Shown piece after piece: positions 50,455 through 59,022 of a DNA stretch of 64,000 bases. Position 1 is the first letter of the stretch; every line of letters begins with the position of its first letter. The DNA is from RYN-122 sp963761655 (lineage in GTDB: Bacteria > Actinomycetota > Actinomycetes > Mycobacteriales > SCTD01): positions 620,001 through 684,000 of the forward strand of contig CAVXHI010000002.1 in assembly GCA_963761655.1 (NCBI GenBank), read 5' to 3'. Position numbers and translations under genes: made by a program. Under the pieces are notes generated by a model, which saw only the letters and a program-made list of their open reading frames with translations, was not told where the DNA came from and ran no database searches.

Positions 50455-51519
50455 GTGGCAGGAAGACCAGTGGTGGGACTGGACATCGGGACGTCCGGTG
50501 TCCGCGCCGCCGAGCTGACGACCGGCAAGGGCGGCACGACGCTCGAGCGCTTCGGGCAGGTCGCCCTCCCCGTGGGCGCGGTCCGTGACGGCGAGGTCGT
50601 CGACACCGACGCCGTCGCCGCCGCCATCAAGCAGCTCTGGGCCCAGGCGAAGTTCAGCACGAAGAAGGTCGTCGTCGGGGTCGCGAACCAGAAGGTCGTC
50701 GTCCGCCAGGTCGACCTCCCGTGGCTGCCCGCGAAGGAGCTGCGCAGCAGCCTCTCCTTCCAGGTGCAAGACTTCATCCCGATGCCGGTGGAGCAGGCCA
50801 TCCTGGACTTCCACCCGCTCGAGGAGTTCACCAACGAGTCCGGCGGCCGGATGCTCCGCGTCCTGCTCGTCGCCGCGGCCCGCGACATGGTCGGCAGCGC
50901 CCTCGAGGCCGTCGAGAAGGCCGGCCTCGTGCCGAGCGCCGTCGACCTCACCAGCTTCGCCGTCCTGCGGAGCCTCGTGACGAGCACCAGCGGCCTCGGC
51001 TCGATACAGGCCGAGGCCCTCGTCGACGTCGGCGCGAGCGTCACGAACATCGTCGTCCACCAGGGCGGCGTGCCGCGCTTCGTCCGCATCCTGCTCATGG
51101 GCGGCGCCGACATCACCGACGCCGTCTCCGAGCGCCTCGGCGTCCCCCTCGACCAGGCCGAGTCGGTCAAGCAGACCACCGGCCTGTCCGTCGTCGCGGG
51201 CAGCGCCGAGCCGCACCCGGCCAACCGCGCCATCGAAAGCACCGGCAGCGCCTTCGTCGAGGAGGTGCGCGGCTCGCTGGACTACTACACGGCCCAGCCC
51301 GGCGCAGCCCGCATCGGCCGCGTCGTCCTGTCCGGCGGCGGCTCGCGCCTGACCGGTCTGGTCGAGCGGCTCCAGCAGGCCACCCGCCTTCCGGTCGAGC
51401 CCGCCCGTCCGATGTCCCTGCTCACCGTCGGCAAGACGGGCCTGACCGAGGAGCAGCTCGCCTACGTCGAGCCCATGGTCACGGTCCCCGTCGGCCTCGC
51501 CATGGGGGTGGCGTCCTGA
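50455..51519 (+). CDS. pilM: Type IV pilus assembly protein PilM
   Basis: A 354-aa actin-like (FtsA fold) ATPase forming a cytoplasmic ring that couples PilB to PilN/PilO. Phosphate-1 motif VVGLDIGTSGVRAAEL, phosphate-2 VDVGASVTNIVVHQGG, and adenosine motif VVLSGGGSRLTGLVERLQ are clear. PAKELRSSLSFQVQDFIPMP is a PilM hallmark. GTG start. It heads the pilM-N-O-P operon, each gene overlapping or following by a few bases. Confidence 0.95.
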   Translation: MAGRPVVGLDIGTSGVRAAELTTGKGGTTLERFGQVALPVGAVRDGEVVDTDAVAAAIKQLWAQAKFSTKKVVVGVANQKVVVRQVDLPWLPAKELRSSLSFQVQDFIPMPVEQAILDFHPLEEFTNESGGRMLRVLLVAAARDMVGSALEAVEKAGLVPSAVDLTSFAVLRSLVTSTSGLGSIQAEALVDVGASVTNIVVHQGGVPRFVRILLMGGADITDAVSERLGVPLDQAESVKQTTGLSVVAGSAEPHPANRAIESTGSAFVEEVRGSLDYYTAQPGAARIGRVVLSGGGSRLTGLVERLQQATRLPVEPARPMSLLTVGKTGLTEEQLAYVEPMVTVPVGLAMGVAS

Positions 51520-52232
51520 TGGCCCTCACCCTCACGAAGCAGAAGCAGAAGGCCGACGTCGAGCCCGTCGTCGGCTTCCAGACCGTCGTCCTGCCGCGCG
51601 TCAACCTCCTGCCGCCGGAGATCACCGAGCGGATCGTCGTCCGGCGCATCCAGACCGGGCTCGGCGGAGCGGTGCTCGCCGCCGTCGGCCTCGTCGCCCT
51701 GCTGTACGTCGGCGCGACAGGAGCGGTGAGCGACGCGCAGACCGACCTCGACACCAAGACCGCCGAGGGCCAGTCCCTGCAGACGCAGAGCGCCAAGTAC
51801 GCCGACGTCACCGCGACGTACGCCCGTGCCGCGGCCGCCCAGGCGATGCTCACGCAGGCCATGGGCGAGGAGGTCCGCTGGTCGCGCTACATGAACGACC
51901 TCAGCCTGACCGTCCCGGACAACGTGTGGGTCAAGAACGTCAGCTTCACGCAGGCCGGCGGCGCTGCCGCTCCGGCCCCGGCAGCGGGCACCGCTCTGCC
52001 CGGCACCGAGCCGGGCATCGGGACCGTCACCTTCACCGGCGTCGGATTCTCGCACGACGACGTCGCCGTGTGGCTCGAGTCGCTGGCCAAGCAGAAGGGC
52101 TACGCGAACCCCTACTTCGCGAACTCGACCGAGGCCCTGCTCGGGTCGCGCAAGGTCGTCAACTTCACCTCGACGACCACCCTCACCTCGGCCGCCCTGT
52201 CCGGTCGCTACACCGCACCGGCCGGAGGCTGA
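51519..52232 (+). CDS. pilN: Type IV pilus assembly protein PilN
   Basis: A 237-aa bitopic membrane protein. The cytoplasmic N-terminus contains VNLLPPEI, the PilM-binding motif (INLLP). One transmembrane helix (GGAVLAAVGLVALLYVGATG) leads to a coiled coil (AQTDLDTKTAEGQSLQTQSAKYADV) and a ferredoxin-like periplasmic domain. It pairs with PilO to form the alignment complex. The ATG overlaps the pilM stop as TGATG. Confidence 0.92.
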   Translation: MALTLTKQKQKADVEPVVGFQTVVLPRVNLLPPEITERIVVRRIQTGLGGAVLAAVGLVALLYVGATGAVSDAQTDLDTKTAEGQSLQTQSAKYADVTATYARAAAAQAMLTQAMGEEVRWSRYMNDLSLTVPDNVWVKNVSFTQAGGAAAPAPAAGTALPGTEPGIGTVTFTGVGFSHDDVAVWLESLAKQKGYANPYFANSTEALLGSRKVVNFTSTTTLTSAALSGRYTAPAGG

Positions 52233-52233
52233 C

Positions 52234-52995
52234 GTGGACAAGATGAAGCAGTACGTCGCCCTCACCGTCGTCGGTTGCCTCGCCGTCCTCGCGGCCGGCT
52301 GGTTCCTGCTGGTCTCGCCGAAGAAGGCCGAGGCCACCGACCTGCAGACGCAGGCGGCGTCGCAGGACAGCACGAACCAGACGCTCCGCACCAAGCTCGC
52401 CATGCTCAAGGCCCAGGCCAAGGACCTGCCCAAGCAGCAGGCCAAGCTCGCCGCCGTCGCCGCGAAGATCCCCGAGAACCCGGCCCTGCCGGCGCTCATC
52501 CGGGCTCTCGACAGCGCCAGCGCCGAGGCCGGCGTCGAGCTCGTCAGCATCGCGCCCGGTCAGCCGGCCGCGGCCGCCGCTGCCGTGGCCGCCGCGCCCG
52601 TGGCTCCTGCTCCCGGAGCTGCTGCTGCTGCCCCTGCCGCCCCGGCCGCTGCGGGCACGACCAGCGCTGCCGCCGGGTCGCTGGCCACCATCCCCGTCGC
52701 CATCAACGTCGTCGGCGGCTACTTCGAGGTCCAGCAGTTCATGAGCGGCCTCGAGGGCCTGAGCCGGGCGTTCCGCGCCACCGCGCTGACCCTCGCGCCG
52801 GGCACGAACCCCGTGACGAAGCCCAGCACCACTGCCGTCAGCGCCGACGACGGCAAGACCATCACGGCCACCATCACCGGCTCGGTGTTCATGGCCGCGG
52901 GCGCCACGGCCCAGCCCGCCGTGACCACCCCGGTCGCCCCCGCCGTCGCCCCCGCCGCGGCTCCCGCCGCCGTCCCCGCCTCCCCGGCGAAGTAG
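52234..52995 (+). CDS. pilO: Type IV pilus assembly protein PilO
   Basis: A 253-aa protein with an N-terminal membrane helix (YVALTVVGCLAVLAAGWFLLV), a coiled coil rich in Gln/Lys (SQDSTNQTLRTKLAMLKAQA), and a C-terminal domain with VVGGYFEVQQFMSGLEGLSRAFR typical of PilO. Two Ala/Pro-rich low-complexity stretches flank that domain (near residues 108-145 and 230-253). It starts at a GTG 1 nt after the pilN stop and should form a heterodimer with PilN. Confidence 0.9.
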   Translation: MDKMKQYVALTVVGCLAVLAAGWFLLVSPKKAEATDLQTQAASQDSTNQTLRTKLAMLKAQAKDLPKQQAKLAAVAAKIPENPALPALIRALDSASAEAGVELVSIAPGQPAAAAAAVAAAPVAPAPGAAAAAPAAPAAAGTTSAAAGSLATIPVAINVVGGYFEVQQFMSGLEGLSRAFRATALTLAPGTNPVTKPSTTAVSADDGKTITATITGSVFMAAGATAQPAVTTPVAPAVAPAAAPAAVPASPAK

Positions 52996-53004
52996 GAGAC
53001 GACC

Positions 53005-53778
53005 ATGACCGAGACCAGCGCGTTCCCCTTCACCCCCATGGACGAGACCGAGGAGGTCGTCGAGGGCGGCCGTGACCGGCGGGCGCTCCTGCTCGGCGGC
53101 GGCGTCGTCGCGGCGCTCGCCCTGGCCGGCGCCGGCTACCTGTTCCTCGGGGGCAGTGACGACGTCGACGACACCGCCTTCGTCCCGACCGTCACCCGGG
53201 CCGCGCAGCCGGCCGTCAAGAAGGCGGTGCCCGCGACGAAGAAGGTCGCCACCGTCAAGGTGCCGGTGCCCTTCGACGAGGATCTGGGCCGCAACCCCTT
53301 CAAGGCGCTCTACGTCGTCCCGGCCGCCGCGCCCGCCGCCGCCGCCGGCCCCTCCGACCCCAGCCTCCCGCAGGGCCCGGGGACGGCCGTGGCTGTCGGG
53401 TCCGGCACGACCGGCGGGACGACGCCGACCACCGGAGGCACGTCCGGCACGACGTCCGGCACCGGCACCAGCACCGGCGGCACGACCACGACCGGCGGCC
53501 CCACCTCGGGGCCGACCTCTCCCGCCGCCCCGACCACCCGCGAGTACGCCCTCGTCCTCAAGCGCGTCTACGGCACCGGCAAGGACCTCACGGCCGAGTT
53601 CACGATCGACGGCCGCAAGCAGCTGGCCAAGGTCGGCGTCCGCTTCGGCCCGACCAGCGAGATCCGGCTGATCAGCCTGCAGGAGGGCCCGAAGGACGCG
53701 CAGTGGACCGCCGTCCTCCAGGTCGGTGACGGCGAGCCGTTCGACGCCGTGACGGGCGACAAGGTGAGCGTCCGCTAG
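53005..53778 (+). CDS. PilP-like membrane-anchored pilus protein
   Basis: A 257-aa protein: acidic N-terminus, one transmembrane helix (ALLLGGGVVAALALAGAGYLF), then FDEDLGRNPFKALYVV, which resembles the GRNPF motif of PilP. A Gly/Thr-rich linker (a TSGTTSGTGTSTGG-type stretch) precedes a C-terminal beta domain (REYALVLKRVYGTGKDLTAEFTIDG) of the kind that contacts the secretin in Gram-negatives. There is no outer membrane secretin here, so it may contact the cell wall. The gene ends the pilMNO operon before a terminator. Confidence 0.72.
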   Translation: MTETSAFPFTPMDETEEVVEGGRDRRALLLGGGVVAALALAGAGYLFLGGSDDVDDTAFVPTVTRAAQPAVKKAVPATKKVATVKVPVPFDEDLGRNPFKALYVVPAAAPAAAAGPSDPSLPQGPGTAVAVGSGTTGGTTPTTGGTSGTTSGTGTSTGGTTTTGGPTSGPTSPAAPTTREYALVLKRVYGTGKDLTAEFTIDGRKQLAKVGVRFGPTSEIRLISLQEGPKDAQWTAVLQVGDGEPFDAVTGDKVSVR

Positions 53779-53798
53779 CACTCGCAGCACGACTCGGA

Positions 53799-53829
53799 GG
53801 GCCTGCGACAGCGTCGTCGCGGGCCCTTC
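53799..53829 (+). terminator. Intrinsic terminator ending the pilus operon
   Basis: An 11-bp stem GGGCCTGCGAC/GTCGCGGGCCC (one G-U pair) with a 6-nt loop at 53799-53826, followed by TTCG. It divides the pilus locus from aroC. Confidence 0.75.
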
Positions 53830-53877
53830 GTCCTGCCTGCGGCGGCCGAGGGTCGCGCTGTCTGGGAGACTGACCCG

Positions 53878-55059
53878 GTGCTGCGTTGGTTGACCGCTGG
53901 TGAGTCGCACGGGCCTGCCCTGCTCGCCGTCCTCGAGGGCCTGCCGGCGGGGGTGACCACCAGCACGACGGAGGTCGCCGACGAGCTCGCCCGCCGCCGG
54001 CTCGGCCACGGCCGGGGTGCCCGGATGGCCTTCGAGCGGGACGAGGTCGAGTTCCTCGGCGGCGTCCGCCACGGGGTGACGCAGGGCGGGACGGTCGCGG
54101 TACGGGTCGGCAACAGCGAGTGGCCCAAGTGGGAGACGGTCATGAGCGCCGACCCCGTGAGCGACGAGGAGCTCGAGGGCCTCGCCCGCAACGCTCCCTT
54201 GACCCGGCCTCGCCCCGGCCACGCCGACCTCGTCGGCATGCAGAAGTACGGGTTCGACGACGCCCGGCCCGTGCTCGAGCGCGCCAGCGCCCGGGAGACC
54301 GCGGCCCGGGTCGCCCTGGGCAGCGTCGCGAAGGCCTTCCTGCGCCAGGCCTACGGCGTCGAGGTGATCAGCCACATCACAGAGATCGGCGGGGTCGCCG
54401 TCGCTCCGGGCACGCCGCTGCCCACGCCGGACGACCTGGTCACCGTCGACGAGAGCCCGGTCCGCGCCTTCGACGTCGAGGCGTCCGCCCGCATGGTGGC
54501 CGAGGTCGACGCGGCCAAGAAGGAGGGCGACACCCTCGGGGGCGTCGTCGAGGTGCTCGCCTACGGGCTGCCGCCGGGCCTCGGCAGCTACGTCCACTGG
54601 GACCGCCGGATCGACGCGAAGCTGGCCGCGGCGCTCATGGGGATCCAGGCCATCAAGGGTGTCGAGGTCGGCAACGGCTTCGAGCTCGCCCGGGTCCGCG
54701 GCAGCCAGGCCATGGACGAGATCGTGCGCGGGGACGACGGCCTCGAACGCACGAGCGGCCGCCTGGGCGGCACGGAGGGCGGGATGACCAGCGGTGAGGT
54801 CCTCCGGGTCCGGGCTGCGATGAAGCCGATCAGCACCATCCCGCGTGCCCTCAAGACGATCGACACCAGCACGGGCGAGGCGGCGGTGGCGCACAACCAG
54901 CGCAGCGACGTCTGCGCGGTGCCGGCCGCCGGCGTGGTCGCGGAGGCGATGGTGGCCCTGGTGCTCGCGGACGCGTTCGTCGAGAAGTTCGGCGGCGACA
55001 GCGTCGAGGAGACCCGCCGCAACCACGAGGCGTACCTCAAGGGCCTCAGCATCAGATGA
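53878..55059 (+). CDS. aroC: Chorismate synthase
   Basis: A 393-aa FMN-dependent enzyme, last step of the shikimate pathway (EPSP to chorismate). Family signatures: RWLTAGESHGPALLAVLEG at the N-terminus, GHGRGARMAFERDEVEFLGG, RPGHADLVGMQKYGFDDARP, ERASARETAARVALG, and RSDVCAVPAAGVVAEAM near the end. It starts at a GTG and is followed by aroK with ATGA overlap in the conserved aroCKBQ operon. Confidence 0.96.
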   Translation: MLRWLTAGESHGPALLAVLEGLPAGVTTSTTEVADELARRRLGHGRGARMAFERDEVEFLGGVRHGVTQGGTVAVRVGNSEWPKWETVMSADPVSDEELEGLARNAPLTRPRPGHADLVGMQKYGFDDARPVLERASARETAARVALGSVAKAFLRQAYGVEVISHITEIGGVAVAPGTPLPTPDDLVTVDESPVRAFDVEASARMVAEVDAAKKEGDTLGGVVEVLAYGLPPGLGSYVHWDRRIDAKLAAALMGIQAIKGVEVGNGFELARVRGSQAMDEIVRGDDGLERTSGRLGGTEGGMTSGEVLRVRAAMKPISTIPRALKTIDTSTGEAAVAHNQRSDVCAVPAAGVVAEAMVALVLADAFVEKFGGDSVEETRRNHEAYLKGLSIR

Positions 55060-55547
55060 GGCCCGTCCTCGTCCTGGTCGGACCGCCCGGTGCGGGCAAG
55101 ACCACCGTCGGTCGCGCTGCTGCGGAGCGCCTCGGGGTCGGGTTCCGCGACACCGACGCCGACGTCGAGCAGTCGACCGGCGAGCGCATCAGCGACCTGT
55201 TCGTCAGCCACGGCGAGGAGCACTTCCGGGCGCTCGAGCGTGCGGCGGTCGCGACGGCGCTGCTCGAGCACGACGGCGTCCTCAGCCTGGGTGGGGGAGC
55301 CGTGGTCGACGAGCAGACCCGTGGCCTCCTGCGCGGGCACGCGGTCGTGTTCCTCGACGTCGGCCTCAGCGACGCCTTCACCCGCACCGGCATGAACCGC
55401 GACCGCCCGCTGCTGGCCATCAACCCCCGCGCCGTCCTGCGCGAGATGCTCGCCGCGCGCTTGCCGCTCTACCGCGAGGTCGCCCAGCGCGAGGTGCTGA
55501 CCGACGGCAAGACCCCCGAGCAGGTCCTGGAGGAGGTTCTCGCGTGA
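55056..55547 (+). CDS. aroK: Shikimate kinase
   Basis: A 163-aa P-loop kinase phosphorylating shikimate. Walker A is LVGPPGAGKTTVGRAAAERL, the shikimate-binding DxD region is FRDTDADVEQSTGERISDLF, and LSLGGGAVVDEQTRGLL holds the GGG motif. The LID region DRPLLAINPRAVLREMLAAR has the conserved Arg. It overlaps aroC and aroB by 4 nt each. Confidence 0.95.
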   Translation: MRPVLVLVGPPGAGKTTVGRAAAERLGVGFRDTDADVEQSTGERISDLFVSHGEEHFRALERAAVATALLEHDGVLSLGGGAVVDEQTRGLLRGHAVVFLDVGLSDAFTRTGMNRDRPLLAINPRAVLREMLAARLPLYREVAQREVLTDGKTPEQVLEEVLA

Positions 55548-56636
55548 ACACGCGCATCACGGTCAAGGGCGAGCGCCCGTACGACGTCGTCGTCGGGGAG
55601 GGGCTGCTCGACGAGCTCCCCGGCCTCCTGCCCGGTGCGCAGCGGGTCGCCGTCGTCCACCCCGCCGCGCTCGCGACGACGGGGGAGGCGGTCCGCGAGG
55701 ACCTCGCCGCCCAGGGCTACGAGGCGATCGCCGTCGAGGTCCCCGAGGGCGAGATCAGCAAGGACCTCAAGGTCGCCGCGTACCTGTGGGACGTCCTGGG
55801 CCAGGTCGGGTTCACCCGCTCCGACGCCGTCGTCGCGGTCGGGGGAGGGGCGACGACCGACCTCGCCGGCTTCGTCGCCGCCACCTGGCTGCGCGGCGTC
55901 CGGGTGGTCCACGTCCCGACGACCCTGCTCGGCATGGTCGACGCCGCGGTCGGGGGCAAGACGGCGATCAACACCGGGGCGGGCAAGAACCTCGTCGGCG
56001 CGTTCCACCCGCCGTCGGGCGTCCTGTGCGACCTCACCGCGCTGCAGACCTTGCCGAAGCACGACTACGTCGCGGGCCTCGCCGAGACCATCAAGGTCGG
56101 GTTCACGCACGACCCGCGGATCCTCGAGCTCGATCGAGGAGGACCCTCGCGGAGCCCAGACCCCGGCCGGCCCGCACACCCGTGAGCTGGTCGAGCGGGC
56201 GATCGCCGTGAAGGCGGCCGTCGTCGGGGACGACCTCACCGAGCAGGGCGGCCGCGAGGTCCTCAACTACGGCCACACCCTCGGGCACGCCATCGAGAAG
56301 GTCGAGAAGTACACGTGGCGCCACGGCGCGGCGGTGAGCGTGGGGCTGGTCTTCGCGGCGGAGCTCGGTCGGCTGGCCGGACGGCTCGACGACGCGACCG
56401 CCGAGCGGCACGGCGCCGTGCTCCAGTCCGTCGGCCTGCCGGTCCAGTACGACGGCGACTGGCAGCGGCTGCACGCGGCGATGGCGGTCGACAAGAAGAG
56501 CCGGGGGAGCCGGCTGCGCTTCGTCGTGCTCGACGCCCTGGCGAAGGCGCGGATGCTGGAGGACCCGGACCCGTCACTGCTGGTGGCGGCGTACGAGGAG
56601 GTCCGCAAGGACAAGAGCGGAGGCCTCTTCCTGTGA
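55544..56636 (+). pseudogene. aroB: 3-dehydroquinate synthase aroB, interrupted by a one-base frameshift
   Basis: The N-terminal 195 or so residues read normally from the GTG at 55544 (VVAVGGGATTDLAGFVAATW, GKTAINTGAGKNLVGAFHPP, the NAD and substrate sites). After HDPRILEL the frame is lost and stops at 56185. In the next frame the protein continues exactly where expected: IEEDPRGAQTPAG, then NYGHTLGHAIEK, the metal-binding His motif, and on to 56636. Removing one G near 56132 (CTCGATCGAG to CTCATCGAG) restores a 363-aa enzyme. Since flanking aro genes are intact, a sequencing error or recent mutation is likely; the enzyme would be inactive as read. Confidence 0.92.
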
Positions 56637-57043
56637 CGATCCTGGTCCTCAACGGTCCGAACCTCGGCCGCCTCGGCACCCGCACCCCGGAGATCTACGG
56701 CACGACCACCTACGCGCAGCTCGTGCAGCTGTGCCGCGACGTCGGCGCCGACGACGTCCGCCAGACCGACGACGAGGCGACCATGATCGGCTGGCTGCAC
56801 GAGGCCGCCGACACCGGCGCGGACGTCGTGGTCAACCCGGGCGCGTGGAGCCACTACAGCTACGCGCTCCGCGACGCCTGCGACCTCGTCACCGGGCGTC
56901 TCGTGGAGGTCCACCTCAGCCAGACGCACGCCCGCGAGGAGTTCCGGCACCACAGCGTCGTCAGCGGGGTCGCGACGGCGACGATCACCGGCATGGGCGT
57001 CGAGGGCTACCGCGCGGCGATCAGGTACCTGGGCGCCGTCTAG
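56633..57043 (+). CDS. aroQ: Type II 3-dehydroquinate dehydratase
   Basis: A 136-aa dodecameric enzyme converting 3-dehydroquinate to 3-dehydroshikimate. ILVLNGPNLGRLGTRTPEIY is the family N-terminus with the Tyr loop; VNPGAWSHYSYALRDAC and EVHLSQTHAREEFRHHSVVS hold the substrate site and catalytic His. It starts at GTG inside the aroB stop. Its own stop TAG is the first three bases of the efp -10 box. Confidence 0.95.
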   Translation: MTILVLNGPNLGRLGTRTPEIYGTTTYAQLVQLCRDVGADDVRQTDDEATMIGWLHEAADTGADVVVNPGAWSHYSYALRDACDLVTGRLVEVHLSQTHAREEFRHHSVVSGVATATITGMGVEGYRAAIRYLGAV

Positions 57044-57046
57044 ACT
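57041..57046 (+). promoter_or_regulatory. -10 box TAGACT for efp, leaderless
   Basis: TAGACT overlaps the aroQ stop codon and ends 8 nt before the efp ATG, with no ribosome binding site between. Confidence 0.55.
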
Positions 57047-57054
57047 CGCTCCTC

Positions 57055-57618
57055 ATGGCGACCTCGAACGACCTCAAGAACGGCATGGTGCTCAAGCAGG
57101 ACAACGGCCTGTGGGCGGTGGTGGAGTTCCAGCACGTCAAGCCCGGCAAGGGCGGGGCGTTCGTCCGCAGCAAGCTCAAGAACGTCGTCAGCGGCAAGGT
57201 CGTCGACCGGACGTTCAACGCCGGCACCAAGGTCGAGGTCGCGCAGGTCGACAAGCGCGACATGACGTTCCTGTACCGCGAGGGCACCGACTTCGTGTTC
57301 ATGGACAAGAGCAACTTCGACCAGATGTACGTGCCGTCCGAGACGGTCGGCAGCAACGCCGACTTCATGCTGGAGAACACCGACGCCGTCGTCGCCGTGC
57401 ACGAGGAGGCCGCGCTGTACGTCGAGCTCCCGGCCAGCGTCGAGCTGCTCGTCCAGCACACCGACCCGGGCCTGCAGGGCGACCGCAGCACGGGCGGCAC
57501 CAAGCCGGCGACGCTCGAGACCGGCGCGGAGATCCAGGTCCCGCTGTTCCTCACCACCGGCGAGAAGATCAAGGTCGACACCCGGGACGGCTCGTACCTC
57601 GGGCGCGTCAGCAGCTAG
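57055..57618 (+). CDS. efp: Elongation factor P
   Basis: A 187-aa, three-domain beta protein that relieves ribosome stalling at polyproline. Domain I KOW-like region: NGMVLKQDNGLWAVVEFQHVKPGKGGAFVRSKLKN. The tip loop PGKGG has Lys at the position modified in some bacteria. Domain II/III follow with YREGTDFVFMDKSNFDQ and GGTKPATLETGAEIQVPLF. The many Pro-rich proteins in this window (PilT, SecD, PilO) would be natural clients. nusB follows with a TAGTG overlap. Confidence 0.96.
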   Translation: MATSNDLKNGMVLKQDNGLWAVVEFQHVKPGKGGAFVRSKLKNVVSGKVVDRTFNAGTKVEVAQVDKRDMTFLYREGTDFVFMDKSNFDQMYVPSETVGSNADFMLENTDAVVAVHEEAALYVELPASVELLVQHTDPGLQGDRSTGGTKPATLETGAEIQVPLFLTTGEKIKVDTRDGSYLGRVSS

Positions 57619-58028
57619 TGGCTGCCCGCTCGAAGGCCCGCAAGCGCGCGGTCGACGTCCTGTACGAGGCTGCGCTGCGCGACGGCGACGTCATGGGCAC
57701 CCTGCGGGAACGACTGGCCCAGGCCGAGCCGCCCGTGTCGGAGTACGCCGTCGGGCTGGTCGAGGGCGTCGTCGCGCACCGCGAGCGGATCGACGAGCTG
57801 CTGGCCACGTACTCCGAGGGCTGGACCCTGGACCGGATGCCGGCCGTCGACCTCGCGGTCCTGCAGGTCGGGGTCTTCGAGCTGCTCTGGTGCGACGACG
57901 TCCCCGACGAGGTCGCGATCAGCGAGGCCGTCGACCTCGTGTCGAGCCTGTCCACCGACGAGAGCCCGCGGTTCGTCAACGGACTGCTGGGGCGCCTGCT
58001 CCAGCTCAAGCCCTCGCTGGCGGTCTGA
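57618..58028 (+). CDS. nusB: Transcription antitermination factor NusB
   Basis: A 136-aa all-helical RNA-binding protein for rRNA antitermination. ARSKARKRAVDVLYEAALRD is the typical basic N-terminus; MPAVDLAVLQVGVFELLW and EVAISEAVDLVSSLSTDES are conserved, with PRFVNGLLGRLL at the end. GTG start shares its G with the efp TAG stop. Position after efp is conserved in Streptomyces. Confidence 0.95.
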   Translation: MAARSKARKRAVDVLYEAALRDGDVMGTLRERLAQAEPPVSEYAVGLVEGVVAHRERIDELLATYSEGWTLDRMPAVDLAVLQVGVFELLWCDDVPDEVAISEAVDLVSSLSTDESPRFVNGLLGRLLQLKPSLAV

Positions 58029-58876
58029 TGCGTGCCGTCCCGCTCGTGCTCGGCGTCGTCCTCCTGACCGGGTGCACCGGGCAGGACGAGCGGCCCGTCG
58101 CCGAGCCGTCCCCGAGCCCGTCGATCGTCGCGCCCACCCCGACCGTCGACTCCGCCGCGGAGCAGGCGCGCCTCGCCGCGGCGTACCCGACGGCGCTGCG
58201 CCCCACGGTCGAGGCGGTCTACGACCAGGTGCAGCCGCTCCTCGACGCGTTCGACGCCTTCGACCGGCCCCGGGTCGAGAACGCGCAGGTGCGTGACGAC
58301 GTCTTCGCCGCCGGCGGCACGCGCCTCGCCCTCGAGGCCCGGCTGCGGGAGCTCCGGGCCGCGGACGCCCCGACGTCGTTCGCCGCACGCGTGCAGCAGC
58401 TCGACGGTGCGCTCGCATCGCTGGGCAAGGCCGCGGGCACCCTCTCCGCCGCCACCCGGGCGACCCCGGGTGCGGGCGGCACCGTCCCGCAGTACGAGCA
58501 GGGCGAGAAGGCGCTGGACACAGCGGTCAGCACGTGGGCGACCGCGGTCACGGGGGTGTACGGCGGCAAGGCCGTCCCCTTGACGCCCCGCCACGACCGG
58601 ACCGGTGTCCGCGTGCCGGACAGCAAGGGCGCCTGGCTCTACGAGGCCGGCCGCACCTGCGGCCGGACGACCTCGACGCGCGTTGCGGCTGCCGAGCTGC
58701 CGAAGGTGGCGCTGCCGACCGGAGACGCTGCCCGGCTGAGGGCGAAGGTGCTCGCGCCGCTGACCCAGGTGCGGGCCGGCAAGGGCCGACCGGCACTAGC
58801 GGCTGCCGCGAACGGACTGGCCGAGTACGGCTCGAGCGTCTGCGCGGGGCTCTTCGCGGTACGCGAGGGGCAGTAG
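58028..58876 (+). CDS. Predicted lipoprotein of unknown function
   Basis: A 282-aa protein with a lipoprotein signal: AVPLVLGVVLLTGCTG, lipobox LLTGC. A Pro/Ser-rich linker (EPSPSPSIVAPTPTVD) is followed by a helical domain (AEQARLAAAYPTALRPTVEAV) with later VQQLDGALASLGKAAGTL and a C-terminal Cys pair (GRTCGRTTS, SSVCAGLF). It is not recognised beyond this. The ATG overlaps the nusB stop, so it is the end of the efp operon. Its last codons lie in a 24-bp tandem duplication. Confidence 0.7.
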   Translation: MRAVPLVLGVVLLTGCTGQDERPVAEPSPSPSIVAPTPTVDSAAEQARLAAAYPTALRPTVEAVYDQVQPLLDAFDAFDRPRVENAQVRDDVFAAGGTRLALEARLRELRAADAPTSFAARVQQLDGALASLGKAAGTLSAATRATPGAGGTVPQYEQGEKALDTAVSTWATAVTGVYGGKAVPLTPRHDRTGVRVPDSKGAWLYEAGRTCGRTTSTRVAAAELPKVALPTGDAARLRAKVLAPLTQVRAGKGRPALAAAANGLAEYGSSVCAGLFAVREGQ

Positions 58877-58902
58877 AGCGCGGTACGCGAGGGACAGTAG
58901 AG
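58855..58902 (+). repeat. 24-bp tandem duplication at the lipoprotein 3' end
   Basis: Two head-to-tail copies of a 24-bp unit beginning CGCGGTACGCGAGG, at 58855-58878 and 58879-58902, with one mismatch (G/A at 58870/58894). The stop codon TAG lies in the first copy. Confidence 0.85.
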
Positions 58903-58918
58903 CGCGGGCGGTCCTCAT

Positions 58919-58978
58919 GATCGACGGCGGCTGAGACAGCGCCGCGGACGTCGAACGCTGTCTCAGTGTCCGTCGATC
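58919..58978. repeat. Long imperfect palindrome between convergent genes
   Basis: A 23-nt arm at 58919-58941 pairs with 58956-58978 with two or three mismatches around a 14-nt loop. It lies between the lipoprotein gene and bldD, which converge. It may be a bidirectional terminator; the long arms starting GATCGACGG also resemble REP-like or MITE-like palindromes. There is no T-tract. Confidence 0.65.
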
Positions 58979-59022
58979 AAGCTGGCACGGGTGCGCCGTG
59001 ATGCGAGGGGCAGCGGTGGCCG

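Noticed and set aside
53779..53877. Possible sigma-28-type promoter for aroC
   Set aside because: No TCAA/TAAA at the right distance from a CCGAT element; no TANNNT box was clear either.
52183..55026. Very long minus-strand frame (947 codons) opposite pilO-pilP-aroC
   Set aside because: It lies antisense to well-supported genes, crosses a terminator and has shadow-type composition rich in D, R, G and H.
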